Below, piece after piece: positions 48,639 to 57,605 of a stretch of DNA of 64,000 bases. Each line of letters starts with the position of its first letter. Within the stretch, counting starts at the first letter, position 1. Source of the DNA: Mycolicibacterium xanthum (GTDB taxonomy: Bacteria > Actinomycetota > Actinomycetes > Mycobacteriales > Mycobacteriaceae); the NCBI RefSeq assembly GCF_019710635.1, contig NZ_JAIFZS010000003.1, forward strand, positions 62,001 to 126,000. The letters run 5' to 3'. The notes under the pieces are model-generated. The model saw only the letters and a list, made by a program, of their open reading frames with translations. It was not told the origin of the DNA and did not search any database. The position numbers and the translations under genes are program-made.

Positions 48639-51600
48639 ATGACAGCAGCAGGGCTGGTGTGTGGAACGTGTGGCACACAGTTGAGCGCGAAGGCCAAGTT
48701 CTGCCACGAATGCGCCGCGCCCGTGACCTCGACCACCACACCAGCGGAGTACAAACAGGTCACTGTTCTGTTCGCCGACGTGGTCCACTCGATGGAAATC
48801 GCCAAAACCGTCGGTGCGGAGCGGCTGCGCGAGATCATGGCCGGACTGGTCGATCAGGCCGCCACTGTGGTGCGCCGCTGTGGTGGCACGGTGGACAAGT
48901 TCACCGGCGACGGGATCATGGCGCTGTTCGGCGCTCCGATCGCGTTGGAGGACCATGCTCTGCGGGCCTGCCGGGCTGCCTTGGCGGTCCAGGGCGCTGT
49001 CGGTGATCTGGCCGATGAGGTCGGGCGCCGAGACGGTATTGATCTCCGGCTGCGGATCGGCTTGAACTCCGGTCAGGTCATCGCCGGTGAGGTCGGCACT
49101 GCTGCAACGGGTTACACCGCGATCGGCGAGCAGGTCGGTCTGGCTCAGCGGATGGAGTCGGTGGCCCCGCCGGGCGGGGTGATGCTCAGTTCCTGCACGG
49201 CGCGGCTGGTCGAGGGCACGGCGGTGCTCGGTGAACCCGAGCGTGTTCACATCAAAGGGTCGGACCAGCCGGTGCAAGCGCGACGGTTGCTGGGTGTGCC
49301 GGAGCGGAATGATCGTGCGGCAGGTGTTGTGTCGGCTCTGGTGGGACGGCGCAGGGAGATGGCTGTTGTCCGGGGTCTCCTGGAGAGCGCCATGAACGGT
49401 CTCGGCGCCGTGGTCACGGTGGTGGGGTCCCCGGGCGTCGGCAAGAGCCGGCTCGTGCGGGAGGTCGCCGCGCTGGCCGCCGAACGGGAGGTCGAGGTTC
49501 TGACCGCCTATTGCGAATCACACACCGTCGACGTTCCGTTCCGTGTGGTGGCGCGGCTGCTGCGGGCAGCCGCCGGGGTGAGTGATCTGGACGGGCAGGA
49601 GGCCCGCGACCGCGTGCGGGAACGGATTCCAGACGCAGACCCCGAGGATTTGTTGCTCTTCGACGACCTCCTGGGCATCGCCGATCCCGAGGTTGCTCTG
49701 CCGAACATCGATCCGGACGCACGACGGCGGCGGTTGACCGCTCTGGTCAACACGGCCTTGCTGGCCCGAGAGTCCGCAGCGGTCTATGCGATCGAGGATG
49801 CACACTGGGCCGACGAGGTCAGCGAGTCGATCCTGACCGCGTTCTTGGCCGTGATTCCGCACACCCCGTCGCTGGTTCTGATCACACACCGTCCCGAGTA
49901 CGACGGGGCGCTTACCCGGGTGGCGGGCGCACACACGATCGCCCTCGACGCGCTCAGTGATACCGAATCCGCGGCGCTGGTCGCCGGGCTGGTCGGGTCG
50001 GATCCTTCGGTCACCGACGTAGCCACATTGATCGTCGAGAGGGCGGCGGGGAACCCCTTCTTCGCCCAGGAGATCGCCCGGGAGCTGGCCGAACGCGGCG
50101 TCCTGCTCGGCAGTCGGGGTGCCTACGTCTCGACGGCCGACGTCGCCGAGGTCAGCGTGCCCGCCACAGTGCAGGCCACCATCGCCGCCCGCATCGACCG
50201 CTTGGGTCCGGCGGCCAAGCGCACGCTGTGCGCGGCGGCGGTCATCGGTTCGAAGTTCACCCGCGATGTGCTCGACACGCTAGGCGTCGAGCCGGTGCTC
50301 GACGACCTGGTGCGCGCACAGTTCTTGGATCGGATCTCCTCCACCCACGAACCCGAGTACGTGTTTCATCACCCACTCGTCCGAACCGTCGCTTACGAAT
50401 CGCAACTGAAATCCCACCGCACCCAGATGCACCGGCGGCTGGCCGCCGCGATCGAAACGCGTGACCTCGAATCGGCTGACCAGAACGCCGCACTGATCGC
50501 GGAGCACCTGGCGGCCGCGGCTGACTGGCACGCCGCCTACTCATGGCACATGCGCGCGGCAACGTGGGCCGCCAGCCGCGAGATCGGGGCTGCGCGCGCG
50601 AGTTGGCAACGTGCCGGCGACATCGCTGACCGCCTCGCTGAAGGCACTCCAGATCGGCTGGCGCTCCGGATAGCACCCCGCGCCATGCTGTGCGGCACCG
50701 CGTACCGCCTGGGTGGCGTTATCGACGAGACCGGCTTCGACGAACTGCGAACACTGTGCGCAGCAGCCGGCGACCACATCTCACTGGCCATGGGTCTGTC
50801 CGGATTTCTGGTGTCGCGGACGCTCAACCGGCGACTTCGCGAATTGGCTGCGCCGATAGACGAATACACCCACCTGCTCGAGTCGATCGGCGATCCCGAC
50901 TTGATTGTCGGTCTGATGAACACGGCGGGCCACCCAAAACTCCAGGCGGGCGAAATAGCCGAGGCACTTCGGTTGGCCGAGCGGGTCGTCGAAATGGCCG
51001 ATGGCGATACCACCAAGGGCAACTTCTTCTTCGAATCACCCCTGGCGTGGGGGATGACCCTTCGTGGCGTGGCCAGGTGCAGCCTTGGAGATCCAAGGTG
51101 GCGCGGTGATCTCGAGGCCGGACTCGTCATGGCTCGCGCTGTCGGCGGGATAACCCAATTCAGCGTCACCACAGCCGGTTACGCGGTACCCGTTCTGAAC
51201 CGAGCGCTTCTGCCGGACGCGATCATCGATCGGGACACGTGTGTCGCCCTGCAAAATGCGGAGCGGTTCGGTGACGACCTGTCGTTGGCGTGGGCCCGGA
51301 TCGCGCGAGGCATGATTCTGACCCGTCAGCTTGATGCCGAGCAGGATGTCGGCGTGACGATTCTGGAGAGCGGACAGCAACAAGCACGACGACACGGGGA
51401 CCTGCTCACCGCGGGAATAGCCGACATCGCGGCCGCGGAACACAAGCATCGAATCGGCGACATCGATGGTGCCATCGAGAGGGCCCGAGTCGTCCGGAGC
51501 GACCTGTTCGCCAGTGGTGAAATGCTCTACCGCGGACCCGCCACCACCGTTCTGGTGGAGTCGCTGCTGGGCCGTGGCACCGAAACGGACCTTCGGGAAG

Positions 51601-51803
51601 CCCAGGACGTTGTCGACCAACTTGCCGCCGTGCCAACCCAACCCGGTTTCGTGCTCCACGAATTGCCGTTGCGGAGGCTGCGCGCACTGCTGGCGAGGGC
51701 ACATGGTGACGAGGCCGGCTATCGCAGCTATCGGGACCGATACCGCGACATGGCGACAGCGCTCGGTTTCGAGGGGCACATGAAGTTGGCCGAAGACATG
51801 TAG
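48639..51803 (+). CDS. Zinc-ribbon, class III nucleotide cyclase, AAA-type ATPase signalling protein
   Basis: A 1054-residue multidomain regulator. An N-terminal zinc ribbon (CGTC at 8-11, CHEC at 22-25) precedes a class III cyclase domain: metal Asp47 in FADVVHS and Asp91 in KFTGDGIMALFG, then AIGEQVGLAQRM. The P-loop GSPGVGKS is at 263-270, followed by an STAND-like ATPase with AIEDAHWAD as Walker B. The C-terminal 500 residues are helical repeats of TPR/MalT kind. There is no LuxR DNA-binding domain at the end. Both metal aspartates are present, so cAMP or cGMP synthesis is possible. The C-terminal half has more A/T than the N-terminal half. I chose ATG 48639; GTG 48597 is an option. It follows the tRNA pair by 260 bases. 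Confidence 0.92.
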   Translation: MTAAGLVCGTCGTQLSAKAKFCHECAAPVTSTTTPAEYKQVTVLFADVVHSMEIAKTVGAERLREIMAGLVDQAATVVRRCGGTVDKFTGDGIMALFGAPIALEDHALRACRAALAVQGAVGDLADEVGRRDGIDLRLRIGLNSGQVIAGEVGTAATGYTAIGEQVGLAQRMESVAPPGGVMLSSCTARLVEGTAVLGEPERVHIKGSDQPVQARRLLGVPERNDRAAGVVSALVGRRREMAVVRGLLESAMNGLGAVVTVVGSPGVGKSRLVREVAALAAEREVEVLTAYCESHTVDVPFRVVARLLRAAAGVSDLDGQEARDRVRERIPDADPEDLLLFDDLLGIADPEVALPNIDPDARRRRLTALVNTALLARESAAVYAIEDAHWADEVSESILTAFLAVIPHTPSLVLITHRPEYDGALTRVAGAHTIALDALSDTESAALVAGLVGSDPSVTDVATLIVERAAGNPFFAQEIARELAERGVLLGSRGAYVSTADVAEVSVPATVQATIAARIDRLGPAAKRTLCAAAVIGSKFTRDVLDTLGVEPVLDDLVRAQFLDRISSTHEPEYVFHHPLVRTVAYESQLKSHRTQMHRRLAAAIETRDLESADQNAALIAEHLAAAADWHAAYSWHMRAATWAASREIGAARASWQRAGDIADRLAEGTPDRLALRIAPRAMLCGTAYRLGGVIDETGFDELRTLCAAAGDHISLAMGLSGFLVSRTLNRRLRELAAPIDEYTHLLESIGDPDLIVGLMNTAGHPKLQAGEIAEALRLAERVVEMADGDTTKGNFFFESPLAWGMTLRGVARCSLGDPRWRGDLEAGLVMARAVGGITQFSVTTAGYAVPVLNRALLPDAIIDRDTCVALQNAERFGDDLSLAWARIARGMILTRQLDAEQDVGVTILESGQQQARRHGDLLTAGIADIAAAEHKHRIGDIDGAIERARVVRSDLFASGEMLYRGPATTVLVESLLGRGTETDLREAQDVVDQLAAVPTQPGFVLHELPLRRLRALLARAHGDEAGYRSYRDRYRDMATALGFEGHMKLAEDM

Positions 51804-51916
51804 CGGCGGTGCCGTGAAACGACCGGCATCACATGCATGTCAGCCGCCGAAGACACCGCCCGTCTCGCCACGATCCCGCGGATTCGATTGACCTGCGCAC
51901 CCTTGCCGATGAGCGC

Positions 51917-53449
51917 TCAACCGGTGTCCGAGCCTCCCTCAGCTCTCCCAGTCGGGGATGGCCGGGTCTCCCGCCGCGGCGCCGGGCCCGTGGGCGTCCG
52001 GCCTGGCTGTTCCACGGGTGCACGGCCGCCCGGGCCGCCCTGGGCGCCTGCGCCTTGCGGGATTCCGGGGACCACCCTGGCGGCACCCGTTGTCCTACCG
52101 CTGATTTCAACCAACCGTGGTACCCGGCCCCGGTTCAGTATTCGCCTGGTCAGGTTCAGCCCCCTGGCGACACTGCCCGTCTTCGACAGGGTCCCGCCCG
52201 GCGTGAACAGCGAGCCGACGTTGAACGCGGTCTCGCCGGCGCCGCGGCCGGGATGCTCGCCGAACCATTGATCCCAGGCGACGAAGTCCTGGAACGTGTC
52301 GACCACCACACCGGGCAACGTGGTCGGATCCCGGACCACCGAGACCGCCAGTTCGGCGTTGCCGATCCAGGTGTCGACGTCGGCCAGGGCCACCGTCCCC
52401 GCCACGGTTTCGATCAGCCCGGTGATCGCCCCCACCTGGATGTCGGTGTGCAGCGTCACCCCGTCGGCGAGGGCGTTGCCCACCCCGGCGCCGAAATTCT
52501 CGACCAGGACCGGGCGAATCCACTTCTGGAAGACGGTGGCCGCGTCGCCGATCAGGATCGCGAGCTCGTCGAGCAGGCCGACGATGCCCTTGACCTGCGA
52601 CTGGAAATTCTCGAGCACGCACCCCACATCACGAGCGACCTCGCGCAGGATGTCGTCGCCCTCGCCGGTGAGCAATCCGGTGACGGTGTCCCACAGGCCG
52701 CCGATCGACAACCGGTCCAGCAGCCGCCGGATGGCGTCTTGAGCGTCCTGCACGGTGTGGGCGAAGTCCGAAACAGCCTGTGCCACCGACGAAGCCACGT
52801 CGGCCAACGCCGCGATCGCCTGGCCGAGGCTGTCGATGGCGGCGATGATGGTGGCGCCCTCGGGGATCGACTGCGCGCTCACCGCAGATCTGATGCCGGC
52901 CAGCTGTGGCTCGATCAACGCGAACCCGGTGGAGAAGTTGCGCCACTGCATGGCGGTCAGGCCCATCATCGCCGGGTTGCCCGACGGCCAGGTCATGGCG
53001 GTACCGGCCAGCGGACCGAGGCCGGGCAGCGCCTGCAGCAGCGGTTGGATCAGGTACCACTTCGCCGGTGGCGCAACGATCACACCGTTGGGTCCCGGGG
53101 GGACGTGCGCGGCCGCAGTGGCACCGGGCCGGCCGCCCACGCCGCCGCCCGGGCCCGGCCCTCCGATCGTCGACGCCGCGTCGGCGTTGCGGTAGTTGAA
53201 CCCGGTGGCCTCCAGCAGCAGGCCGAATGCGGTGAACGCATCGGCCGAATCGGCGACCGCGGCTGAGAACTCCTGTGCCTGGCGGCCGTACTTGATGCCG
53301 AAGTTCAGCCCCGCCGGGTCGGCACCCGAGGCGATCCCACCCGACAGCGCCGCACCCAGCGCATCCGAGAGCCTGCCCAGCTGCGATCCCAGTGATCCCA
53401 TCTGTCGACCAGCCGCGATCAGGGCCAGTGGATCAACCTCGATGAACAT
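51917..53449 (-). CDS. Type VII secretion substrate-like protein without C-terminal effector domain
   Basis: A 510-residue protein of the kind found behind WXG100 pairs in actinobacteria. The N-terminal ~95 residues form a predicted helical hairpin (AAGRQMGSLGSQLGRLSDAL, then YGRQAQEFSAAVADSADAF) like that of ESX substrates. A Gly/Pro-rich spacer follows, then a long helical and amphipathic middle part (AIAALADVASSVAQAVSDF, and GVGNALADGVTLHTDIQVGA). The last 50 residues are a Pro/Arg/Gly-rich linker, after which the frame stops. Polymorphic toxins normally have a toxin domain after such a linker, and here there is none. ATG 53449 has GGGGGTG upstream; GTG 53464 is possible. It is the last gene of the cassette, convergent with the cyclase. 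Confidence 0.75.
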   Translation of the reverse strand: MFIEVDPLALIAAGRQMGSLGSQLGRLSDALGAALSGGIASGADPAGLNFGIKYGRQAQEFSAAVADSADAFTAFGLLLEATGFNYRNADAASTIGGPGPGGGVGGRPGATAAAHVPPGPNGVIVAPPAKWYLIQPLLQALPGLGPLAGTAMTWPSGNPAMMGLTAMQWRNFSTGFALIEPQLAGIRSAVSAQSIPEGATIIAAIDSLGQAIAALADVASSVAQAVSDFAHTVQDAQDAIRRLLDRLSIGGLWDTVTGLLTGEGDDILREVARDVGCVLENFQSQVKGIVGLLDELAILIGDAATVFQKWIRPVLVENFGAGVGNALADGVTLHTDIQVGAITGLIETVAGTVALADVDTWIGNAELAVSVVRDPTTLPGVVVDTFQDFVAWDQWFGEHPGRGAGETAFNVGSLFTPGGTLSKTGSVARGLNLTRRILNRGRVPRLVEISGRTTGAARVVPGIPQGAGAQGGPGGRAPVEQPGRTPTGPAPRRETRPSPTGRAEGGSDTG

Positions 53450-53476
53450 CCACACCCCCGACACCGGCCGGCGGCG

Positions 53477-53767
53477 TCATCCCTGCCACATCCGGCCATT
53501 CCTGCTCACCGTATCGGCATAGTTCCGGTGCGCGGTGTCGGCGATCTGCCGCAACGCCGACAATGCCGCCGCCATCTGTGCCGCGCCGTCCTCCCACTGC
53601 TGCTGCGCCTGCGCCTGCGCATCCGAGCCGTCGCCGTGCCACGACGCCCGAAGTCCGGCGACGGTCTGATCGATGTCGTCCAGGCACTCGCCGATCTCAC
53701 GCTCGAATTCCGCCATGTGGGCGATCGCCGCGCGCAACGCCGGGAAATCCACCACCAGCGTCTTCAT
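53477..53767 (-). CDS. WXG100-family (ESAT-6-like) protein A
   Basis: A 96-residue protein with the size and helix-turn-helix hairpin of type VII secretion substrates. The turn motif is SWHG (Trp43, Gly45), and the C-terminal helix has ALRQIADTAHRNY. It follows a second WXG100 gene by six bases and precedes the large substrate-like gene by 27 bases. The pair probably forms a heterodimer that helps export the third protein. No esx core genes (eccA-E) are nearby, so it would have to use a secretion system elsewhere in the genome. Confidence 0.85.
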   Translation of the reverse strand: MKTLVVDFPALRAAIAHMAEFEREIGECLDDIDQTVAGLRASWHGDGSDAQAQAQQQWEDGAAQMAAALSALRQIADTAHRNYADTVSRNGRMWQG

Positions 53768-53773
53768 CGCCTG

Positions 53774-54088
53774 CTAACCGCCGGTCCGCAGCGCAGATTC
53801 GAGCACGTCGCCGGAGCGGTCGTCGATCGTCGTATACGCACTGCCGGCGACGGTCAGCGCTTCCGCCATCGCCTGCAGGCCGCCGATCACCTGGCAGGCC
53901 CCGTTGTGCCACCGGTCCCACGCCAGTCCGTAGCCGGACGCGGCATCGCCCTGCCAGCCCGAATCCAGCAGCTGTCTGGTCTCGTGGTCGATGCCGGCCA
54001 ACCCGTCCTGCAGCCGCTGTCCGGCGTCACGCAGTTGAGCGGCGGCCCAATACAACTCCGATACATGGACGTCGACCGAATCCCCCAC
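53774..54088 (-). CDS. WXG100-family (ESAT-6-like) protein B
   Basis: A 104-residue WXG100 protein with the turn SGWQGDAASGYG (Trp45, Gly47) and two amphipathic helices (AAAQLRDAGQRLQDGL, and CQVIGGLQAMAEAL). I chose GTG 54088 because GAGGGG lies about five bases upstream; GTG 54100 has no ribosome-binding site. It is the first gene of the cassette and faces the divergent metallophosphoesterase across about 110 bases, where the promoters of both must lie. Confidence 0.83.
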   Translation of the reverse strand: MGDSVDVHVSELYWAAAQLRDAGQRLQDGLAGIDHETRQLLDSGWQGDAASGYGLAWDRWHNGACQVIGGLQAMAEALTVAGSAYTTIDDRSGDVLESALRTGG

Positions 54089-54197
54089 GTCACCCCTCAC
54101 GTCGCGACGGCTTACCCCCGATTTGAGAGCCTATTCGCGCCGACGAGGGGGTCCGCGCACCAATTTCTCCCGGCCCCGGTCTCCTAGGGTGGAAGGT

Positions 54198-54701
54198 GTG
54201 CGCCTGCTGCTGATCGCCGACACGCACGTCCCCAAGCGTGCCCGCGACCTACCCGCCGAAGTCTGGGCGGCCGTCGACGAGGCCGACGTGGTCATCCACG
54301 CCGGGGACTGGGTGGAACCCGAACTGCTCGACCGGCTGCAGTCGCGGGCCCGCCGGCTGGTGGCCTGCTGGGGCAACAACGATGGTGCGGAGCTGCGCCG
54401 GCGGCTGCCGGAACGGGCCGACGTGGTGCTCGGTGGCCTGCGGTTCACCGTGGTGCACGAGACCGGCGCGGCCACCGGCCGGGAGGCCCGGATGGCCCGC
54501 GAATACCCGGACACCGACGTGCTGGTGTTCGGGCACAGCCACATCCCGTGGGACACAGTGGCCAAAACCGGCCTGCGGCTGCTCAATCCGGGATCCCCGA
54601 CGGACCGGCGGCGTCAGCCGTACTGCACGTACACGACCGCGACGGTGCACGCCGGCGCGCTCACCGACGTCCGGCTGCACCGGCTGCACCGCGATGAGTG
54701 A
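54198..54701 (+). CDS. YfcE-type metallophosphoesterase
   Basis: A 167-residue calcineurin-like phosphoesterase of the YfcE/MJ0936 family. Metal ligands are visible in order: ADTH near the N-terminus, HAGDW, WGNND, then VVHE and FGHSHIPW. It probably cleaves phosphodiesters with Mn; the natural substrate is not known. The start is uncertain between GTG 54198 and GTG 54189, and GGAAGG lies almost against the first. It overlaps the YjbR-like gene by eight bases at the end. It is divergent from the WXG100 cassette. Confidence 0.87.
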   Translation: MRLLLIADTHVPKRARDLPAEVWAAVDEADVVIHAGDWVEPELLDRLQSRARRLVACWGNNDGAELRRRLPERADVVLGGLRFTVVHETGAATGREARMAREYPDTDVLVFGHSHIPWDTVAKTGLRLLNPGSPTDRRRQPYCTYTTATVHAGALTDVRLHRLHRDE

Positions 54702-55110
54702 CCGGCCCGCCACCGAGGCCGACGTGCACGAGATCGCGGCGGGGATGCCGCATGTGACCCGGGTCGAGGGGCCGAAGGCGGGTAACCCGATCTACCAGGT
54801 GGGCGGCAAGTCGTTCGTGTTCTTCCGCACGCCGCGGCCCGATGCGTTCGACCCCGACACCGGCGAGCGCTACCCGGACGTGATCGTGATCTGGGTGGAG
54901 TCCGAGGACGACAAACGCGCGCTGACGCAGGACCCCGAATCGCCGTTCTTCACCACGGCGCACTTCGACGGGCACCTGTCGGTGCTGGTGCGCGCCAGCC
55001 GACTCGGTGAGGTCGGCGTGGTCGAGCTGCGTGAACTGATCCAGGACGCGTGGCTGTCGCGGGCGTCGAAGCGCCGGGCCGAATGCTGGCTGACCGAGCA
55101 GGGCGACTGA
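54694..55110 (+). CDS. MmcQ/YjbR-family protein
   Basis: A 138-residue protein of the YjbR (CyaY-like fold) family. Typical are ATEADVHEIAAGMPHVTRVEG and YQVGGKSFVFFR at the N-terminus, and DGHLSVLVRASRLGEVG before the final helix with SRASKRRAECWL. These proteins are annotated as DNA-binding from their fold; no cellular function is firm. The ATG lies within the end of the metallophosphoesterase gene, so they are coupled. It is convergent with the cupin gene with a one-base gap. Confidence 0.82.
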   Translation: MSDRPATEADVHEIAAGMPHVTRVEGPKAGNPIYQVGGKSFVFFRTPRPDAFDPDTGERYPDVIVIWVESEDDKRALTQDPESPFFTTAHFDGHLSVLVRASRLGEVGVVELRELIQDAWLSRASKRRAECWLTEQGD

Positions 55111-55111
55111 G

Positions 55112-55663
55112 TCAGCTGCCCGGCGCGACCTTGTCGTGGGAGGCTCCGGCGAGGAACACAGCGAACCGGGCCGGGTTGTCCCCGGGGTTGCGCCAGCGGT
55201 GCCGGGTGCCGTTCTGCACAACGGTGTCACCGGACTGCAGCGTCACCTCGGCGCCGTCGTCGAGTTCGAGGATCAGCGGACCCTCCAGCACCACCTCGAA
55301 GTCGACGGTGTCGGTCGTGTGCATGCCCGCATCCTCGAGGTCCAGGTAGCCGAGCAGGCCGGGCAGTTGCTCTTCGGCCTCGGCGACGGCCGCGTCGAAG
55401 TCCAGCCCGTCCAACGGCGTCTCGACGTTGCCGGGCGGCAGCGTGACGATCCAGAACCGGAAACCGCCGATCGGCGGAAAGTAACTGTGCCACTTCGGCA
55501 TCGTGCCGTCGTCGGGGAAATGCGGCGCCTCGTCACCGCCCCACAGCCTGGTGAACTCCGAACCGGGCAACAGCGCCGGTTTTCGCGGGGCAACGGCCTC
55601 GTCGCTGACGAACACGGACTTGCCGGAGGCGTCGTGCCCGGTGACCACTCGACGTACATCCAT
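55112..55663 (-). CDS. Cupin-domain protein
   Basis: A 183-residue protein with a C-terminal cupin barrel: MHTTDTVDFEVVLEG as the first motif and the second in NGTRHRWRNPGDNPARFAVFL. The pattern H-x-T-x3-F-E differs from the usual H-x-H-x3-E, so metal binding may be weak. The N-terminal part (TGHDASGKSVFVSDEAV) is found in a group of actinobacterial cupins of unknown role, sometimes beside aromatic catabolism genes. ATG 55663 is used; no good ribosome-binding site. The promoter region (48 bases) is shared with the divergent alkylsulfatase-like gene. Confidence 0.85.
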   Translation of the reverse strand: MDVRRVVTGHDASGKSVFVSDEAVAPRKPALLPGSEFTRLWGGDEAPHFPDDGTMPKWHSYFPPIGGFRFWIVTLPPGNVETPLDGLDFDAAVAEAEEQLPGLLGYLDLEDAGMHTTDTVDFEVVLEGPLILELDDGAEVTLQSGDTVVQNGTRHRWRNPGDNPARFAVFLAGASHDKVAPGS

Positions 55664-55711
55664 CGGGCCAGTCAACCACCGGCACCCGGGTCGCCGTGGC
55701 AATCTTGCGAC

Positions 55712-57589
55712 ATGCAGAGCAAGCCGCCGACACCGACCATCGAAGCCGCCCACCGCGAACACCTCGGAACCCTGCCGTTCGACGACAGCCGCGATTTCGC
55801 CGATGCCGACCGCGGCTTCGTCGCCGCGGCGTCCCCGTGCGTGTTCACCGCCGCCGACGGCCGGGTGGTGTGGGACAACGACGTCTACGCGTTCCTGACC
55901 GGTGACGCGCCGACCACCGTGCACCCCAGCCTGTGGCGGCAGTCGATGCTGGTCGCCAAGCAGGGCCTCTACCAGGTAGTGGAGGGCATCTACCAGGTGC
56001 GCGGCTTCGACCTGTCCAACATCACGTTCGTCGAGGGGGACACCGGCATCATCGTGATCGACCCGCTGGTGTCCACCGAGGTCGCCGCCGCGGCCCTGGC
56101 CCTGTACCGCGAGCACCGCGGCGACCGGACCGTCAAGGCGGTGATTTACACCCACAGCCACGTCGACCATTTCGGCGGCGTGCTCGGGGTGACCTCGCAG
56201 GAAGACGTCGACGCGGGCAACGTCGTGGTGCTCGCGCCCGAGCACTTCACCGAGCACGCCGTGCAGGAGAACGTCTACGCCGGGACGGCGATGGGGCGCC
56301 GGGCCGGCTACATGTACGGCGCGGTGCTCGAACGGGGCCCGAAGGGCCAGGTCGGCTGCGGGCTCGGGCAGACCCCGTCGACCGGCGAGGTGGCGCTGAT
56401 CGTGCCGACCGTCGACATCCGGGAGACGGGGGAGAAGCACACCATCGACGGCGTCGAGATCGAGTTCCAGATGGCTCCCGGCACCGAGGCGCCCGCCGAG
56501 ATGCACTTCTACTTCCCGCGCTACCGCGCGCTGTGCATGGCCGAGAACGCCACCCACAACCTGCACAACCTGCTGACGCTGCGCGGCGCGCTGGTGCGCG
56601 ACCCGCACGGCTGGGCGGGCTATCTCACCGAGGCCATCGACACGTTCTCCGACCGTGCCGACGTGGTGTTCGCATCCCACCACTGGCCCACCTGGGGAAA
56701 GGACCGGATCGTCGAGTTCCTGTCCCTGCAGCGGGATCTGTACTCCTACCTGCACGACCAGACGCTGCGGCAGCTCAACCAGGGTTTCACCGGCATCGAG
56801 ATCGCCGAGACCTTCGCGATGCCGCCGGCGCTGGAGCGGGCCTGGCACGCGCACGGCTACTACGGCTCGGTCAGCCACAACGTCAAGGCCGTCTACCAGC
56901 GCTACATGGGCTGGTTCGACGGCAACCCGGCCCGGTTGTGGCCGCACCCGCCCGAGTCGATCGGCCCGCGCTACGTCGCGGCCATGGGCGGCATCGACCG
57001 GGTGGTCGAGCTGGCCCGGGCGGCCTTCGACGACGGCGACTTCCGCTGGGCGGCAACCCTTCTCGACCACGCCATCTTCACCGACCAGAACCATGCAGCG
57101 GCCCGTGAGCTGTACGCGGACACCTTCGAGCAGCTGGCCTACGGCTCCGAGAACGGCCCGTGGCGCAACTTCTTCCTGGCCGGCGCCACCGAGCTGCGCG
57201 ACGGCAACTTCGGCACCCCGACGCAGACCGCGTCGCCGACGATCGCCGCACAGCTGACCCCCGAGCAGATGTTCGACGTGCTGGCGATCAGCGTGAACGG
57301 CCCGCGGGCCTGGGATCTCGACCTTGCATTCGACGTCACGTTCCTCGACAGCGGGGTGAACTACCGGCTCACGCTCCGCAACGGGGTGCTGGTGTACCGC
57401 AAGGTGGCTGCCGACGACACCAGCGCCCAGGCCACCGTGCGGCTGGCGAGCAAGGTCCGACTGCTCACCCTGGCCGCCGGCGACAACACCTCACCGGGCG
57501 TGGAGATCACCGGCGACGCCGGCGTGCTCGCGTCGCTGACCTCGGTGCTGGACAAGCCCGACCCGTCGTTCAACATCGTCACGCCCTGA
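55712..57589 (+). CDS. SdsA1-type alkylsulfatase / metallo-beta-lactamase-fold hydrolase
   Basis: A 625-residue enzyme with the domain order of SDS hydrolases: an N-terminal metallo-beta-lactamase domain with YTHSHVDHFGG at about 146-156 and further ligands in MAENATHNLHNL and ASHHWPTWG, a helical dimerisation domain, and a C-terminal SCP2-like domain (LAFDVTFLDSGVNYRLTLRNG) that gathers hydrophobic substrates. It probably cleaves alkyl sulfates with inversion, releasing sulfate and a secondary or primary alcohol. There is no signal peptide, so it is cytoplasmic. ATG 55712 starts the conserved part. It is divergent from the cupin gene. Confidence 0.9.
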   Translation: MQSKPPTPTIEAAHREHLGTLPFDDSRDFADADRGFVAAASPCVFTAADGRVVWDNDVYAFLTGDAPTTVHPSLWRQSMLVAKQGLYQVVEGIYQVRGFDLSNITFVEGDTGIIVIDPLVSTEVAAAALALYREHRGDRTVKAVIYTHSHVDHFGGVLGVTSQEDVDAGNVVVLAPEHFTEHAVQENVYAGTAMGRRAGYMYGAVLERGPKGQVGCGLGQTPSTGEVALIVPTVDIRETGEKHTIDGVEIEFQMAPGTEAPAEMHFYFPRYRALCMAENATHNLHNLLTLRGALVRDPHGWAGYLTEAIDTFSDRADVVFASHHWPTWGKDRIVEFLSLQRDLYSYLHDQTLRQLNQGFTGIEIAETFAMPPALERAWHAHGYYGSVSHNVKAVYQRYMGWFDGNPARLWPHPPESIGPRYVAAMGGIDRVVELARAAFDDGDFRWAATLLDHAIFTDQNHAAARELYADTFEQLAYGSENGPWRNFFLAGATELRDGNFGTPTQTASPTIAAQLTPEQMFDVLAISVNGPRAWDLDLAFDVTFLDSGVNYRLTLRNGVLVYRKVAADDTSAQATVRLASKVRLLTLAAGDNTSPGVEITGDAGVLASLTSVLDKPDPSFNIVTP

Positions 57590-57605
57590 GGTCTCAGCAC
57601 GCGGT

